Of a stretch of 64,000 nucleotides of DNA, positions 54,102 to 62,897 are shown one piece after another. The stretch's first letter is position 1; every line of letters begins with the position of its first letter. The notes under the pieces were generated by a model, which worked only from the letters and a program-made list of their open reading frames with translations, did no database searches and was not told the DNA's origin. The stretch comes from Chitinophaga pinensis (GTDB taxonomy: Bacteria; Bacteroidota; Bacteroidia; Flavobacteriales_D; Crocinitomicaceae), in assembly GCA_945863605.1 (NCBI GenBank), contig CAMAZP010000001.1, positions 1 through 64,000 of the forward strand. Reading direction: 5' to 3'. Both the position numbers and the translations under genes were made by a program.

Positions 54102-54842
54102 ATGAATAAAATTACTATTTCGGGTTTATTTACTTTCTTGCTTTTAAATTGTTTTTCACAAATTGTAACCAAACAAGAATCTAATTCAAAAGATAAGTCT
54201 GAACTAAAGCAAAAAACAGTCAAGGACACTGTTAGTATTTTCTATGTTGAAGCAAATTTTGCAAGTTCATCTAGAAAACTTGAGCCAAATGTTGATTTTT
54301 TAAATAAACCTTTGGGTGAAAGAGCAAATGAATCTAAACTTGGAATTTGGAGTTATTCTTTAGGCATGACAACTCCTTTAAGTAATCACATTTATTTTGA
54401 TGGAGCACTCTCTTTACTTAGAAATGGTGAACAATATAGTTGGAAATCAAATACGAGTGATAGCACCTTCAATTATCAATCTAAATATAATTACATAGCT
54501 TTACCCTTACAAATCAAACTGCAGGGTGGAAAAAAGTTAAAATACTTTGTAGGTGGCGGTTTGATTCCTCAGATGAATTTTTCCTACAAACAAATGCAAC
54601 AATGGACCGATTCGCTTGGTGCGAAAGGTGATGAAGCGATTAAAGTCAATAATGAAATAAATTCTTTTGCATTTTCATGGGTTGTAAGCGCAGGTTTGGA
54701 GTTGCAATTTGAAAATAATTTTGGTTTGCGATTAAGTGCAAGTTATCGAAATCAAGTAAGTAATACATACATCGAATTCAGTGATTATATCCACAAGTCA
54801 AATGCTATTGGGGTAAATATTGGAATCACGCGTAAATTTTAA
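54102..54842 (+). CDS. Outer-membrane beta-barrel protein
   Basis: 246 residues. Signal peptide (ISGLFTFLLLNCFS); the Cys lacks a good lipobox, so type I cleavage is expected. The mature part has alternating strands ending in aromatic residues (YNYIALPLQIKLQGG, YFVGGGLIPQMNFSY, LRLSASYRNQVSNTYI) and ends in GVNIGITRKF, whose final Phe is a classic OMP end. A small eight-strand porin-like or T9SS-related barrel is possible. The gene precedes the Nif3-like gene by 2 bp. Confidence 0.8.
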   Translation: MNKITISGLFTFLLLNCFSQIVTKQESNSKDKSELKQKTVKDTVSIFYVEANFASSSRKLEPNVDFLNKPLGERANESKLGIWSYSLGMTTPLSNHIYFDGALSLLRNGEQYSWKSNTSDSTFNYQSKYNYIALPLQIKLQGGKKLKYFVGGGLIPQMNFSYKQMQQWTDSLGAKGDEAIKVNNEINSFAFSWVVSAGLELQFENNFGLRLSASYRNQVSNTYIEFSDYIHKSNAIGVNIGITRKF

Positions 54843-54844
54843 AA

Positions 54845-55939
54845 ATGAAATTAAAAGCAATAACTCAGTTTCTAGAACATCAATTTCCGCTTTCACTTCA
54901 AGAATCGTATGATAATTCTGGATTATTAATTGGAAATCTAGAAATGGAAATAACGGGAGTTATTATCTGTTTAGATAGCATTGAAAAAATCGTAGATGAA
55001 GCTATAGAAAAGAATTGCAACCTAATTTTAGCCCATCATCCGATTATTTTTAAAGGTTTGAAGAAAATAACGGGGTCAAATTATATAGAACGGATTGTTT
55101 CAAAGTGTATCAAAAATGATATTGCTTTGTATGCAATTCATACGAATTTGGACAATCATTTTGAGGGTGTAAACAAAGAAATTGCGAATCGAATTGGATT
55201 GAAAAACATAAGTATTTTACAACCTATTCAAGGGAATCTCTCAAAACTGACTGTTTTTGCTCCGAAAGATGCTCTAGAACAATTAGACGAAGCAATTTTC
55301 AAAGCTGGAGGTGGGCAAATTGGAAATTATTCAGAATGTCATTTCAGAACCGAAGGAACAGGAACATTTAAAGGCAATGAAAACGCTAACCCACAAATTG
55401 GCAATAAAAATGTTCGAGAAGCTTTCGAAGAATACCGAGTTGAATATTTAGTTAGTAATTATAATTTAAGAAAGGTATTGAATGCAATGTACACGGCTCA
55501 TCTGTATGAAGAAGTGGCGTATGAAATTTATCCTATACAAAATTCAAATCAGTTTGAAGGCGCAGGAATGATCGGAGAATTGGAATTTGAACAAGATGAA
55601 ATTACTTTTTTAAGTCAACTTAAAACAACCTTTAAATGTGGTGTCATTCGTCATACACAATTTTTAGGGAAAAAGATTAAAAAAGTGGCGGTATGTGGTG
55701 GTTCCGGAAGTTTTCTTTTATCAAAAGCCATTCAACAAAAAGCAGATATTTTTATTACAGCAGATTTCAAATACCATGAGTTTTTTGACGCTGAAAACAA
55801 GCTGATAATTGCTGATATTGGCCATTTTGAAAGTGAACAATTTACAAGTATTTTATTAGCTGAAAAATTGAAAGAAAATTTTATTAACTTTGTAATCCAT
55901 TTAACAGAACATAATACAAATCCGATAAACTATTTTTAG
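54845..55939 (+). CDS. Nif3-like dinuclear metal centre protein
   Basis: 364 residues. Metal ligands in LILAHHPIIFKGLK near residue 60 and IADIGHFESEQF near the C-terminus; a PII-like insert lies between (residues ~130-230, KLTVFAPKDALEQLDEAIF). Members are annotated as GTP cyclohydrolase I type 2 homologues, but the biological role is not settled. It is followed 3 bp later by the zinc-ribbon gene, an arrangement often seen in Bacteroidota. Confidence 0.92.
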   Translation: MKLKAITQFLEHQFPLSLQESYDNSGLLIGNLEMEITGVIICLDSIEKIVDEAIEKNCNLILAHHPIIFKGLKKITGSNYIERIVSKCIKNDIALYAIHTNLDNHFEGVNKEIANRIGLKNISILQPIQGNLSKLTVFAPKDALEQLDEAIFKAGGGQIGNYSECHFRTEGTGTFKGNENANPQIGNKNVREAFEEYRVEYLVSNYNLRKVLNAMYTAHLYEEVAYEIYPIQNSNQFEGAGMIGELEFEQDEITFLSQLKTTFKCGVIRHTQFLGKKIKKVAVCGGSGSFLLSKAIQQKADIFITADFKYHEFFDAENKLIIADIGHFESEQFTSILLAEKLKENFINFVIHLTEHNTNPINYF

Positions 55940-55942
55940 CCC

Positions 55943-56695
55943 ATGGCAGCAACTGCAACTAAGAAAGAAGCTACAATCGCAGAGAAGCTAGATGCGCTTT
56001 TCGAACTTCAAAAAATCGATACTGAAATTGATCGAATTCGTACCATCCGTGGAGAATTACCACTAGAGGTTCAAGATTTAGAAGATGAAATTAGTGGTTT
56101 GAATACAAGAATTTCTAAAATCAACGAAGAAATTAAAGAAATTGAAACTGAAATTACTGATCGTAAACAAGCTTCAAAAGATTCTGAAACAGCAATTTCT
56201 AAATACAAAGAACAACAAAATAACGTAAGAAATAACAGAGAATTTGAATCACTTGCAAAAGAAATTGAGTTTCAAGAATTAGAAATTAAACTGAATGAGA
56301 AGAAAAGTAAAGAAGCAAAATTCAAAATCGAAGGAAAAAAAGAATTGCTTTCTGACGCTACAGATCGTTTAACAATGAAAAAAGAAGATTTAGCTTCTAA
56401 AAAAGCAGAATTAGATGCAATTGTTAGCGAAACGCAAAAAGATGAAGACAAATTAATGAAAGCTTCTGACGATGCTAAGAAAAAAATTGAATCTCGTTTA
56501 ATATTTGCATACTCTCGCTTAAGAGAAAATGCGAAAAATGGTCTTGGAGTTGTTCAAGTAATGCGTGGTTCTTGTGGTGGATGTTTCAACAAAATACCAC
56601 CTCAAAGACAATTAGATATTGTTACAAAGAAAAAGATTATCGTTTGCGAGCATTGTGGACGTATCTTAGTTCCAGTAGAGGGTACTGAGGTTTAA
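55943..56695 (+). CDS. C4-type zinc ribbon coiled-coil protein
   Basis: 250 residues. Residues ~20-190 form a long coiled coil (Glu/Lys-rich with regular Leu/Ile). The C-terminus is a zinc ribbon: CGGCF, then CEHCG. The architecture matches the Zn-ribbon DUF164-like family, suggested to bind nucleic acid. It is co-transcribed with the Nif3-like gene and closed by a terminator. Confidence 0.9.
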   Translation: MAATATKKEATIAEKLDALFELQKIDTEIDRIRTIRGELPLEVQDLEDEISGLNTRISKINEEIKEIETEITDRKQASKDSETAISKYKEQQNNVRNNREFESLAKEIEFQELEIKLNEKKSKEAKFKIEGKKELLSDATDRLTMKKEDLASKKAELDAIVSETQKDEDKLMKASDDAKKKIESRLIFAYSRLRENAKNGLGVVQVMRGSCGGCFNKIPPQRQLDIVTKKKIIVCEHCGRILVPVEGTEV

Positions 56696-56714
56696 ACTAA
56701 ATTCAAATCAAGTT

Positions 56715-56748
56715 AAAAGGCAATTTCATTTGAACTTGCCTTTTTTTT
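56715..56748 (+). terminator. Intrinsic terminator after the zinc-ribbon gene
   Basis: AAAAGGCAA pairs with TTGCCTTTT (9 bp) across a 12-nt loop, followed by more T (run of eight in total). Confidence 0.8.
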
Positions 56749-56790
56749 ATTCTTTATACACAAGGAACCATATTTTAATAATTTTATTCA

Positions 56791-57204
56791 ATGTCAAAAA
56801 TTATTTCATTAGATTTTGGTTTAAAACGGACTGGTGTAGCTATAACTGATGAAAAAAAAATTATTGCAAGTCCACTTACAACTGTAGATTCTATTAATTT
56901 GATGACATATCTTCATCAGTTAATGGGAAAAGAAAAAATTGAAATTATTGTTTTAGGATATCCTACACGTCTAGATGGAAGTGATTCACATATAACAGAA
57001 AATGTAAGATTGCTTAAAGTTGCAATTGAAAATGAATTCCCTTCAATACAAACAGTATTTGTTGATGAAAGGTATAGTTCTGTAAATGCTATGGAATCAA
57101 TTAATTTATTTGGGAAATCAAAACATAAAAAAGATAAAAAACTAATAGACCGCGTAGCAGCATCATTAATTTTAGCTGATTATTTACAAAGCATAAAAAA
57201 ATAA
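56791..57204 (+). CDS. ruvX: Holliday junction resolvase-like RuvX (YqgF)
   Basis: 137 residues, RNase H-like fold. SLDFGLKRTGVAIT at the N-terminus holds the first Asp, followed by VLGYPTRLDGS, and VDERYSS with the later acidic residues; DRVAAS at the end holds the last. Family proteins act in pre-16S rRNA end processing or resolve junctions. It lies 39 bp ahead of def. Confidence 0.92.
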   Translation: MSKIISLDFGLKRTGVAITDEKKIIASPLTTVDSINLMTYLHQLMGKEKIEIIVLGYPTRLDGSDSHITENVRLLKVAIENEFPSIQTVFVDERYSSVNAMESINLFGKSKHKKDKKLIDRVAASLILADYLQSIKK

Positions 57205-57216
57205 ATTCCAAAATTA

Positions 57217-57224
57217 TATTTTTG
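57217..57224 (+). promoter_or_regulatory. -7 box (TATTTTTG) of def
   Basis: TATTTTTG ending 19 nt before the def ATG at 57244. Confidence 0.5.
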
Positions 57225-57243
57225 CAAATAAAATCCTTTAGAA

Positions 57244-57843
57244 ATGATTTTACCTATTGTTGCATATGGCGACCCAATATTAAAAAAGGAAGCTGAGGAA
57301 ATTGAAAAAGATTTTCCAGATCTACAAGCATTAATTTCAGATATGTTTGAAACAATGTATCATGCAAAAGGAGTTGGACTTGCAGCTCCTCAAATCGGTA
57401 AAAGTATACGATTATTTGTTGTAGATGGTGCTCCATTTGCAGATGAGGAAGGAGAAGAACCAGACCCAAAAGCAATTGGAATTGAAAAATTTAGAAAGGT
57501 ATTTATTAATCCTATAATAGAAGAGGAGGTCGGTAAAAATTGGGCATTTCAAGAAGGTTGTTTGTCAATTCCAAAAATTAGAGAAAATGTCATTAGAAGG
57601 GAAAAATTATTGATTACCTACTTTGATGAAAATTGGAATTTTCATGAAGAAACATTTGATGGTTATGCTGCCAGAATTATTCAACATGAATATGATCACA
57701 TAGAAGGAATATTATTCACTGACCATTTACCTTCATTAAAACGTAAACTATTAAGTAAAAGATTAAACAACATTACTACAGGAAACATTTCAGTTGAATA
57801 CAGAATGAGATTTCCAGAATCTAAAAAATCAAAATTATTATGA
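57244..57843 (+). CDS. def: Peptide deformylase
   Basis: 199 residues. All three PDF motifs: GVGLAAPQIG, EGCLSIP and QHEYDHIEG (metal Cys and two His, catalytic Glu). It removes formyl from new polypeptides. The insertion DGAPFADEEGEEPDPKAIG is typical of the Bacteroidota form. The stop codon overlaps the next lipoprotein start by 4 bp. Confidence 0.95.
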   Translation: MILPIVAYGDPILKKEAEEIEKDFPDLQALISDMFETMYHAKGVGLAAPQIGKSIRLFVVDGAPFADEEGEEPDPKAIGIEKFRKVFINPIIEEEVGKNWAFQEGCLSIPKIRENVIRREKLLITYFDENWNFHEETFDGYAARIIQHEYDHIEGILFTDHLPSLKRKLLSKRLNNITTGNISVEYRMRFPESKKSKLL

Positions 57844-58406
57844 GAATATCATTTTTTTTAGTAATTATTTTTACTTTGATAAAAATTGTTTTTTCATGTG
57901 GGGCTGATCCAAAGAAAAAAGAATTAACAAGAGAGGATTATAAAGTTAGGATTAAACAAATGGAAGATTCCATTTCACTAATTCAGAAAAACCCTAATGC
58001 TGCCTCAAAAATGCCAAGTTTAACAAATATTGAATTAATAAATCGATTATTGGCATATTATCAAGCATTTCCTAAAGATGAATATGCAGCTGACTGTTTG
58101 TTTAAGGTGCATATGAAATACGGTGAACTTCAGGCTCATTATAAGGCTGTGGCATACGGTGATACTTTGTTAAAACATTTCCCAAATTACAAGAACAGAG
58201 ATTTTTTATTGGAAAGTATAGGGAGTACTTATGATGTTTACATAGATCCTAGAGATACATCAAAAGTAAGATATTATTATGAATTATTGCTGAAAGAGAA
58301 AAGCTTAAATAAAGATAAAAAAATGGAATTAAAATTAAGATTAAAATATTTACATTTGAACTTATTTGAATTTATTGACCTACAAAATAAGAAAATTAAC
58401 AGTTAG
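57840..58406 (+). CDS. Lipoprotein with TPR-like helices, unknown
   Basis: 188 residues. Lipoprotein-like signal (FTLIKIVFSC). The rest is helical: IELINRLLAYYQAFPKDEYAADCLF, AHYKAVAYGDTLLKHFPN, a TPR-like pair. Position after def with a 4-bp overlap is suggestive of a conserved link, but I do not know the function. Confidence 0.75.
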   Translation: MRISFFLVIIFTLIKIVFSCGADPKKKELTREDYKVRIKQMEDSISLIQKNPNAASKMPSLTNIELINRLLAYYQAFPKDEYAADCLFKVHMKYGELQAHYKAVAYGDTLLKHFPNYKNRDFLLESIGSTYDVYIDPRDTSKVRYYYELLLKEKSLNKDKKMELKLRLKYLHLNLFEFIDLQNKKINS

Positions 58407-58603
58407 TAAAAGAAATTAATCCAAAGGAACATTTTTGAATTAAATCTGTTATTCAATCAAAAATGCTCTAAATTAATTATGATTATGAATCACATAATTT
58501 AACATCATAATAAATTAATGACTAAAACTTTAAATTTAAGTTAATTTTTAAAAATTTATAATTAATTTGGCACACGTTAATATTGTAAAATCATCATAAA
58601 AAT

Positions 58604-61528
58604 ATGAACAAGAAAAAGTATCTTATTGGTTCTGTTGTTGTTGCAGGTGCTTGCGCATTGTTTGCACTTAGTAATTTAGACTTCAGTATTGTTAGTGGAA
58701 GCTATTCTAAGAAAGGTTTGTCTGTAATTCAAGATCAGAAAGCAGATGAAGCAAATGAGTGGATGAAAGCTCGCTACATCGATGTAACAACTGGTCAGCC
58801 AGTGTCAGTTGAAAAACTACAACAAATTCAAAAAGAAATTAGTAAAATTTCTAAAACGAAGTCAGTAACTTTTGTTGATATGGGGCCTGACAATATAGGT
58901 GGAAGAACAAGAGCAATTCAAGTTGATAGAAAATGGGAAGATAGAATTTGGGCAGGTGGAGTTTCTGGAAGTTTGTATGTTTCATATAACAAAGGTAATA
59001 CATGGGGAAGGGTTACTTCATTCGTTGAAGCAGGTGCAAATCCATTTATTTCTAGTATGACTCAAACACCCGATGGTACATTATATGTAGCAACGGGCTC
59101 CAATCAAGAGAGTTGGGCTGGAAATGGTGTTTGGTACACAACTGATGATGGTGCAACATGGTCTAAAATAAATGGAATTACAGAAAGTACAGAAATTGTA
59201 AGTTCTGAAAATGATAATTATATTTGGATGGCGACATCTCAAGGTCTGAAAAAATGGAAATTAGGTGATCAATCTATAACTTCAGTTACAGTTACAAGTG
59301 GTTCTTGTACTGCTCTACAATTATCAAAAGATGGACAAGTTGTAGTTGCGGCTTTCTCATCAAATAAGACTTATATTTCAAATGATGGTGGTTCAACTTT
59401 CGAAGATAAGTCTGGTACAGCTACAAATAATTTAGTTCCGAATGGGGCAGCTAGAATTGAATATGCAATTTCTCCGACAAAAAATGCTACTAATAATTAC
59501 ACCATATATGCTATACGTACTAATAGTAATTTATTAAGTATGCATGTTTCACAAAACAATGGACAAACATGGTCTCAATTTGTAGGAGCATCTAATCAAG
59601 ATCCATTAAATATATACAGAGATCAAGGTACTTACAACTCAATAGCATCTGTTAACCCAATTAATCCAGAACATTTGTTAATAGGTGGAATTGACATTTG
59701 GAGCTGGAAACAACAAGTAAATAATCCTCCATCTGGTGGATTCGATCAAGTAAGTCAGTGGTTTGTTAATCCAAATTCATCTATTTATGTTCATGCAGAT
59801 AATCATGAAATGAAATGGGATTCAAACAATCGTTTATATGTTGGTAATGATGGTGGAATTGGAATTTCAAACAACTTTGGAGAAACATGGTATCCAGCAA
59901 ACAGAGGCTACAACGTAACTCAGTTTTACGGAATCGCTTTTGATAGATCAGGTGCATTAATTGGTGGTACTCAGGATAATGGAACATTATATAATGATTT
60001 TACAGGTTCAACTTATCAATCTTTTAATGAAGTAACAGGTGGTGATGGTTTTGAATGTGAAATTTCATTTTATAATCCTAAAGTGATGTTTACATCAATC
60101 TATTACAACAGCATAAATCGCTCTGGAGATAGAGGACAAACATTCACATCTTTTTCACCTGCTTTACCAGGAACTTATGATCCACCTGGAACTGATGGAA
60201 GTTCTTACCATCCTTTCCATACAGAGTTTATTTTAGCTGAAAACTATGATCTGAATTCTAAAGACTCCGTAACATTCATTCCTACAAGAAATTATAATTC
60301 AGGAGATATATTAAGAGTTCCATCTATGGCTTCTGGTGATACTATAACATATGTGACATCTTCAAATTTATATTTCGATGATACACTAATTTACACACCT
60401 TCATTAACAGTAAACGGAGAAAACTTTGGTTTGAATCCTGCAACTAATGAAACAGTTAGCATGGGCGAAGACACTGTGATTTATAATGTTGCATGGGATA
60501 CGCTGAGAGTTCAAGATCCTTACCAATCTTGGTTCTTGGTTTATGTTAACGCGAACGGTGGAGAGTTATGGGGGACAAGAAATGCTACACGACTAGCAGT
60601 TACTAATCCATTGTGGGTTTGTGTTGCTAGAGGATTCGGTGGTGGAACCTTTAATAATATCGATCTTGAATTCTCGAAAGATTTAGAGCATCTTTATATT
60701 AGTGCTGGTGCAGGTGTTTGGAGAATTGATGGTTTGGGTTCAGTTTATACATCTGAAACTAATTTTGTATCGAAAGTTGCTTTTGTAGGAACAGGAGCTT
60801 CTGCTACAACTCCAACAGCTACAACTGCTACAAAAATTACTACAGTTAGTTATGAAGGTTTAGCAGTTAATCCAAGCAATTCTGATGATATCGTTTTGTT
60901 TTCTGGATTTGGAGGAAGTAATAGACGTTCTCTAAATGCTACAACATCATCGCCTTCGTTCACTAGTTTAGGGTCAATAACTAGCCCAGGATTAGCTTGT
61001 TATGATGGAATTATAGACAGAAATGATTCTGATATTATTGTTGTGGGAACTTCAAGCGGTGTTTTTGTAACTGAAAATGGTGGTGCATCTTGGGAAAACG
61101 CATCAACAGGGTTTGAAGGTGTTCCTGTTTATGAAGTTCGTCAATCATGGAGAACTTTTGAAGAAGGAAATGGAAGACCAGGAGAGATTTATTTAGGAAC
61201 ATTCGGTAGAGGTATTTGGAAATCTACAGCATATTTAGGTATTAATGATGAAACCGGTAATGTTATCAATACTATTAAAACTAAATTGAAAACATTCCCT
61301 AATCCGACTAATGATAATACAAACTTAAGTTTTAACTTATCAAACACAGGTGAGGTTTTAGTAAATGTTTATTCGATTACAGGACGTTTAGTTAAATCAA
61401 TTAGTAAAAACATGATTGCAGGAAGTAATATTCTTCCAATTGATTGTGAGAATTTACCAAATGGTACTTACATCATTAAATTTGTCTCAGGCAAACAAAA
61501 TGAATCTGTGAAATTTATAAAAATGTAA
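58604..61528 (+). CDS. T9SS type A protein with BNR/VPS10-like propeller
   Basis: 974 residues. N-terminal signal (YLIGSVVVAGACALFALSN). Residues ~85-500 hold BNR/Asp-box repeats (SYNKGNTWGRV, TTDDGATWSKI, SNDGGSTFED, SQNNGQTWSQF, SNNFGETWYPA) forming a sialidase/VPS10-like propeller; more follow near the end (TENGGASWENA). An insertion at ~520-690 interrupts the propeller. The last ~80 residues are a type A sorting domain (LKTFPNPTNDNTNLSFN, NVYSITGRLVKS, LPNGTYIIKF). Secreted by T9SS; substrate unknown. No catalytic sialidase Arg triad could be seen. Confidence 0.9.
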   Translation: MNKKKYLIGSVVVAGACALFALSNLDFSIVSGSYSKKGLSVIQDQKADEANEWMKARYIDVTTGQPVSVEKLQQIQKEISKISKTKSVTFVDMGPDNIGGRTRAIQVDRKWEDRIWAGGVSGSLYVSYNKGNTWGRVTSFVEAGANPFISSMTQTPDGTLYVATGSNQESWAGNGVWYTTDDGATWSKINGITESTEIVSSENDNYIWMATSQGLKKWKLGDQSITSVTVTSGSCTALQLSKDGQVVVAAFSSNKTYISNDGGSTFEDKSGTATNNLVPNGAARIEYAISPTKNATNNYTIYAIRTNSNLLSMHVSQNNGQTWSQFVGASNQDPLNIYRDQGTYNSIASVNPINPEHLLIGGIDIWSWKQQVNNPPSGGFDQVSQWFVNPNSSIYVHADNHEMKWDSNNRLYVGNDGGIGISNNFGETWYPANRGYNVTQFYGIAFDRSGALIGGTQDNGTLYNDFTGSTYQSFNEVTGGDGFECEISFYNPKVMFTSIYYNSINRSGDRGQTFTSFSPALPGTYDPPGTDGSSYHPFHTEFILAENYDLNSKDSVTFIPTRNYNSGDILRVPSMASGDTITYVTSSNLYFDDTLIYTPSLTVNGENFGLNPATNETVSMGEDTVIYNVAWDTLRVQDPYQSWFLVYVNANGGELWGTRNATRLAVTNPLWVCVARGFGGGTFNNIDLEFSKDLEHLYISAGAGVWRIDGLGSVYTSETNFVSKVAFVGTGASATTPTATTATKITTVSYEGLAVNPSNSDDIVLFSGFGGSNRRSLNATTSSPSFTSLGSITSPGLACYDGIIDRNDSDIIVVGTSSGVFVTENGGASWENASTGFEGVPVYEVRQSWRTFEEGNGRPGEIYLGTFGRGIWKSTAYLGINDETGNVINTIKTKLKTFPNPTNDNTNLSFNLSNTGEVLVNVYSITGRLVKSISKNMIAGSNILPIDCENLPNGTYIIKFVSGKQNESVKFIKM

Positions 61529-61544
61529 TATTCACATTTTGTAT

Positions 61545-61577
61545 AAAAAAAGACGACCTTGTGTCGTCTTTTTTTTT
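61545..61577 (+). terminator. Intrinsic terminator after the BNR protein
   Basis: AAAAAAAGACGAC, loop CTTGT, GTCGTCTTTTTTTTT: a 13-bp stem with a long T-run. Could also act on the minus strand. Confidence 0.88.
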
Positions 61578-61880
61578 GTAAATAACTAAAGTAAATTAAG
61601 TTAAATGCATTACTATTCATTAAGCTAACATTTATTTAAAACTGGTTTCTACTCGAAAAAGAGTTAACTCATTTTTTTTATGAAGTAAAGAGGTTGGTTA
61701 AAATAATTAAAAATTGTATTATTTATTTCTGAATTTTAAATCCTTAAATTCAAGTAACAAATACAACTTTGTGATTTGATTGAAATACTATATTTAATTT
61801 TTCATTGGGCTAACAAAAAACATTTTTGATTAATTTTTAACGTCGATTTTGACACGATTAGTTAGAAAAATAACTATTTA
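61578..61880. other. AT-rich convergent gap, no gene seen
   Basis: About 300 bp between the BNR protein terminator and the end of porP. No ORF, tRNA or repeat stands out. A weak hairpin (TAGTTA, loop GAAAAA, TAACTA, 61859-61876) lies just downstream of the porP stop and might end that transcript. Confidence 0.6.
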
Positions 61881-62897
61881 TTAGCGTCCCTTAAAAATGG
61901 ATTTATTAGTAATCAAATAGTTAATATTAACTTCTATCGTATGTTTATAAGCTGTACCTGCTATGCCACCAGTTTTGTCGTAAGATATACCAAATGAAAA
62001 TTCACCAAAATCAATTCCAACATAGGGGGAAAATGAATTAGGGATTCGGAAATAAGATCCTATGTACAAGTTTCTTTCTCTAGAAACACTCATTAAAGTG
62101 GAGACATCTTTTAGTCTTAGTTCATAGAATACTCCTAAATTAGTTTCAGAATGTGGACCCTGAAAGAATTGTGCAGCAGTAAACTGAATGCCAGAAACCG
62201 AGTTAATTCCAACGGTAAAATTGGTGTTAATGCAAATTTTACGGTATAATTTATCTTCTATTAAAACATTGTATTTTAAATCTGGTTGGGTTAAATGACT
62301 CATTGAAAATCCAAGTTGAAATCCATTGTTTTTAGATTTAAATTTTCTATTTCTTTTTTTATTGAATCGATATGAAATTCCAGCAGCTGCATCGACATAA
62401 CCAAAGGATGTAAATTCATTTAATTCTCCTGAAGGAATGCTATTATCGAAACCAGAACCATTGAATTGATTGTAATAATATAATCTTGAAAAGTCAGCTG
62501 TTCTACTTATGAAAGAAGTTTGAAAACCAGCAGATAACCAGTGTCCATCAGCTAAAGTTACATTTCCACTAGCAGAAAAACCTCCACCACTGCTTGTCAT
62601 TTTTGAGTCACCACCAAAATCGTTATTGAAAAACACACCAACACCTAAGTAAGCTTTATCTCGACCTCTTTTCTTCCCTAATGTTAATTCTGCTAAGGCG
62701 TTTGTTGTGTAAAATTTTGTCCCTGAGCCAAGCCATTGACTTCTGTGAAAAGCACTAAATTTTTCAAAACCATCAAAGTTTGATGTCGTTGCTGGATTTA
62801 TCAAAGGCATCATTTTATCGATTTGCGAAAAATGATAATCTTGAGCAGATGCAATTTCTGAAATTAACAAGCCGATAAAAACAAAAACCTTTTTCAT
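61881..62897 (-). CDS. PorP/SprF family type IX secretion outer-membrane protein
   Basis: 338 residues. Signal peptide (FVFIGLLISEIASA), mature start QDYHFSQIDKMMPLINPAT, close to the family hallmark QDxxFSQYxxxPxxxNPA. Barrel strands run to the end, with FRIPNSFSPYVGIDFGEFSF late. PorP/SprF proteins pair with cargo carrying type B C-terminal domains and anchor them in the outer membrane. The start is coupled by TAATG to the cargo gene upstream, giving a cargo-PorP pair. Confidence 0.92.
   Translation of the reverse strand: MKKVFVFIGLLISEIASAQDYHFSQIDKMMPLINPATTSNFDGFEKFSAFHRSQWLGSGTKFYTTNALAELTLGKKRGRDKAYLGVGVFFNNDFGGDSKMTSSGGGFSASGNVTLADGHWLSAGFQTSFISRTADFSRLYYYNQFNGSGFDNSIPSGELNEFTSFGYVDAAAGISYRFNKKRNRKFKSKNNGFQLGFSMSHLTQPDLKYNVLIEDKLYRKICINTNFTVGINSVSGIQFTAAQFFQGPHSETNLGVFYELRLKDVSTLMSVSRERNLYIGSYFRIPNSFSPYVGIDFGEFSFGISYDKTGGIAGTAYKHTIEVNINYLITNKSIFKGR

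Noticed and set aside
58566-58585. TGGCAC-like sigma-54 promoter before the BNR protein
   Set aside because: The second half (TTGC) is missing and the spacing is 9 rather than 5 nt.
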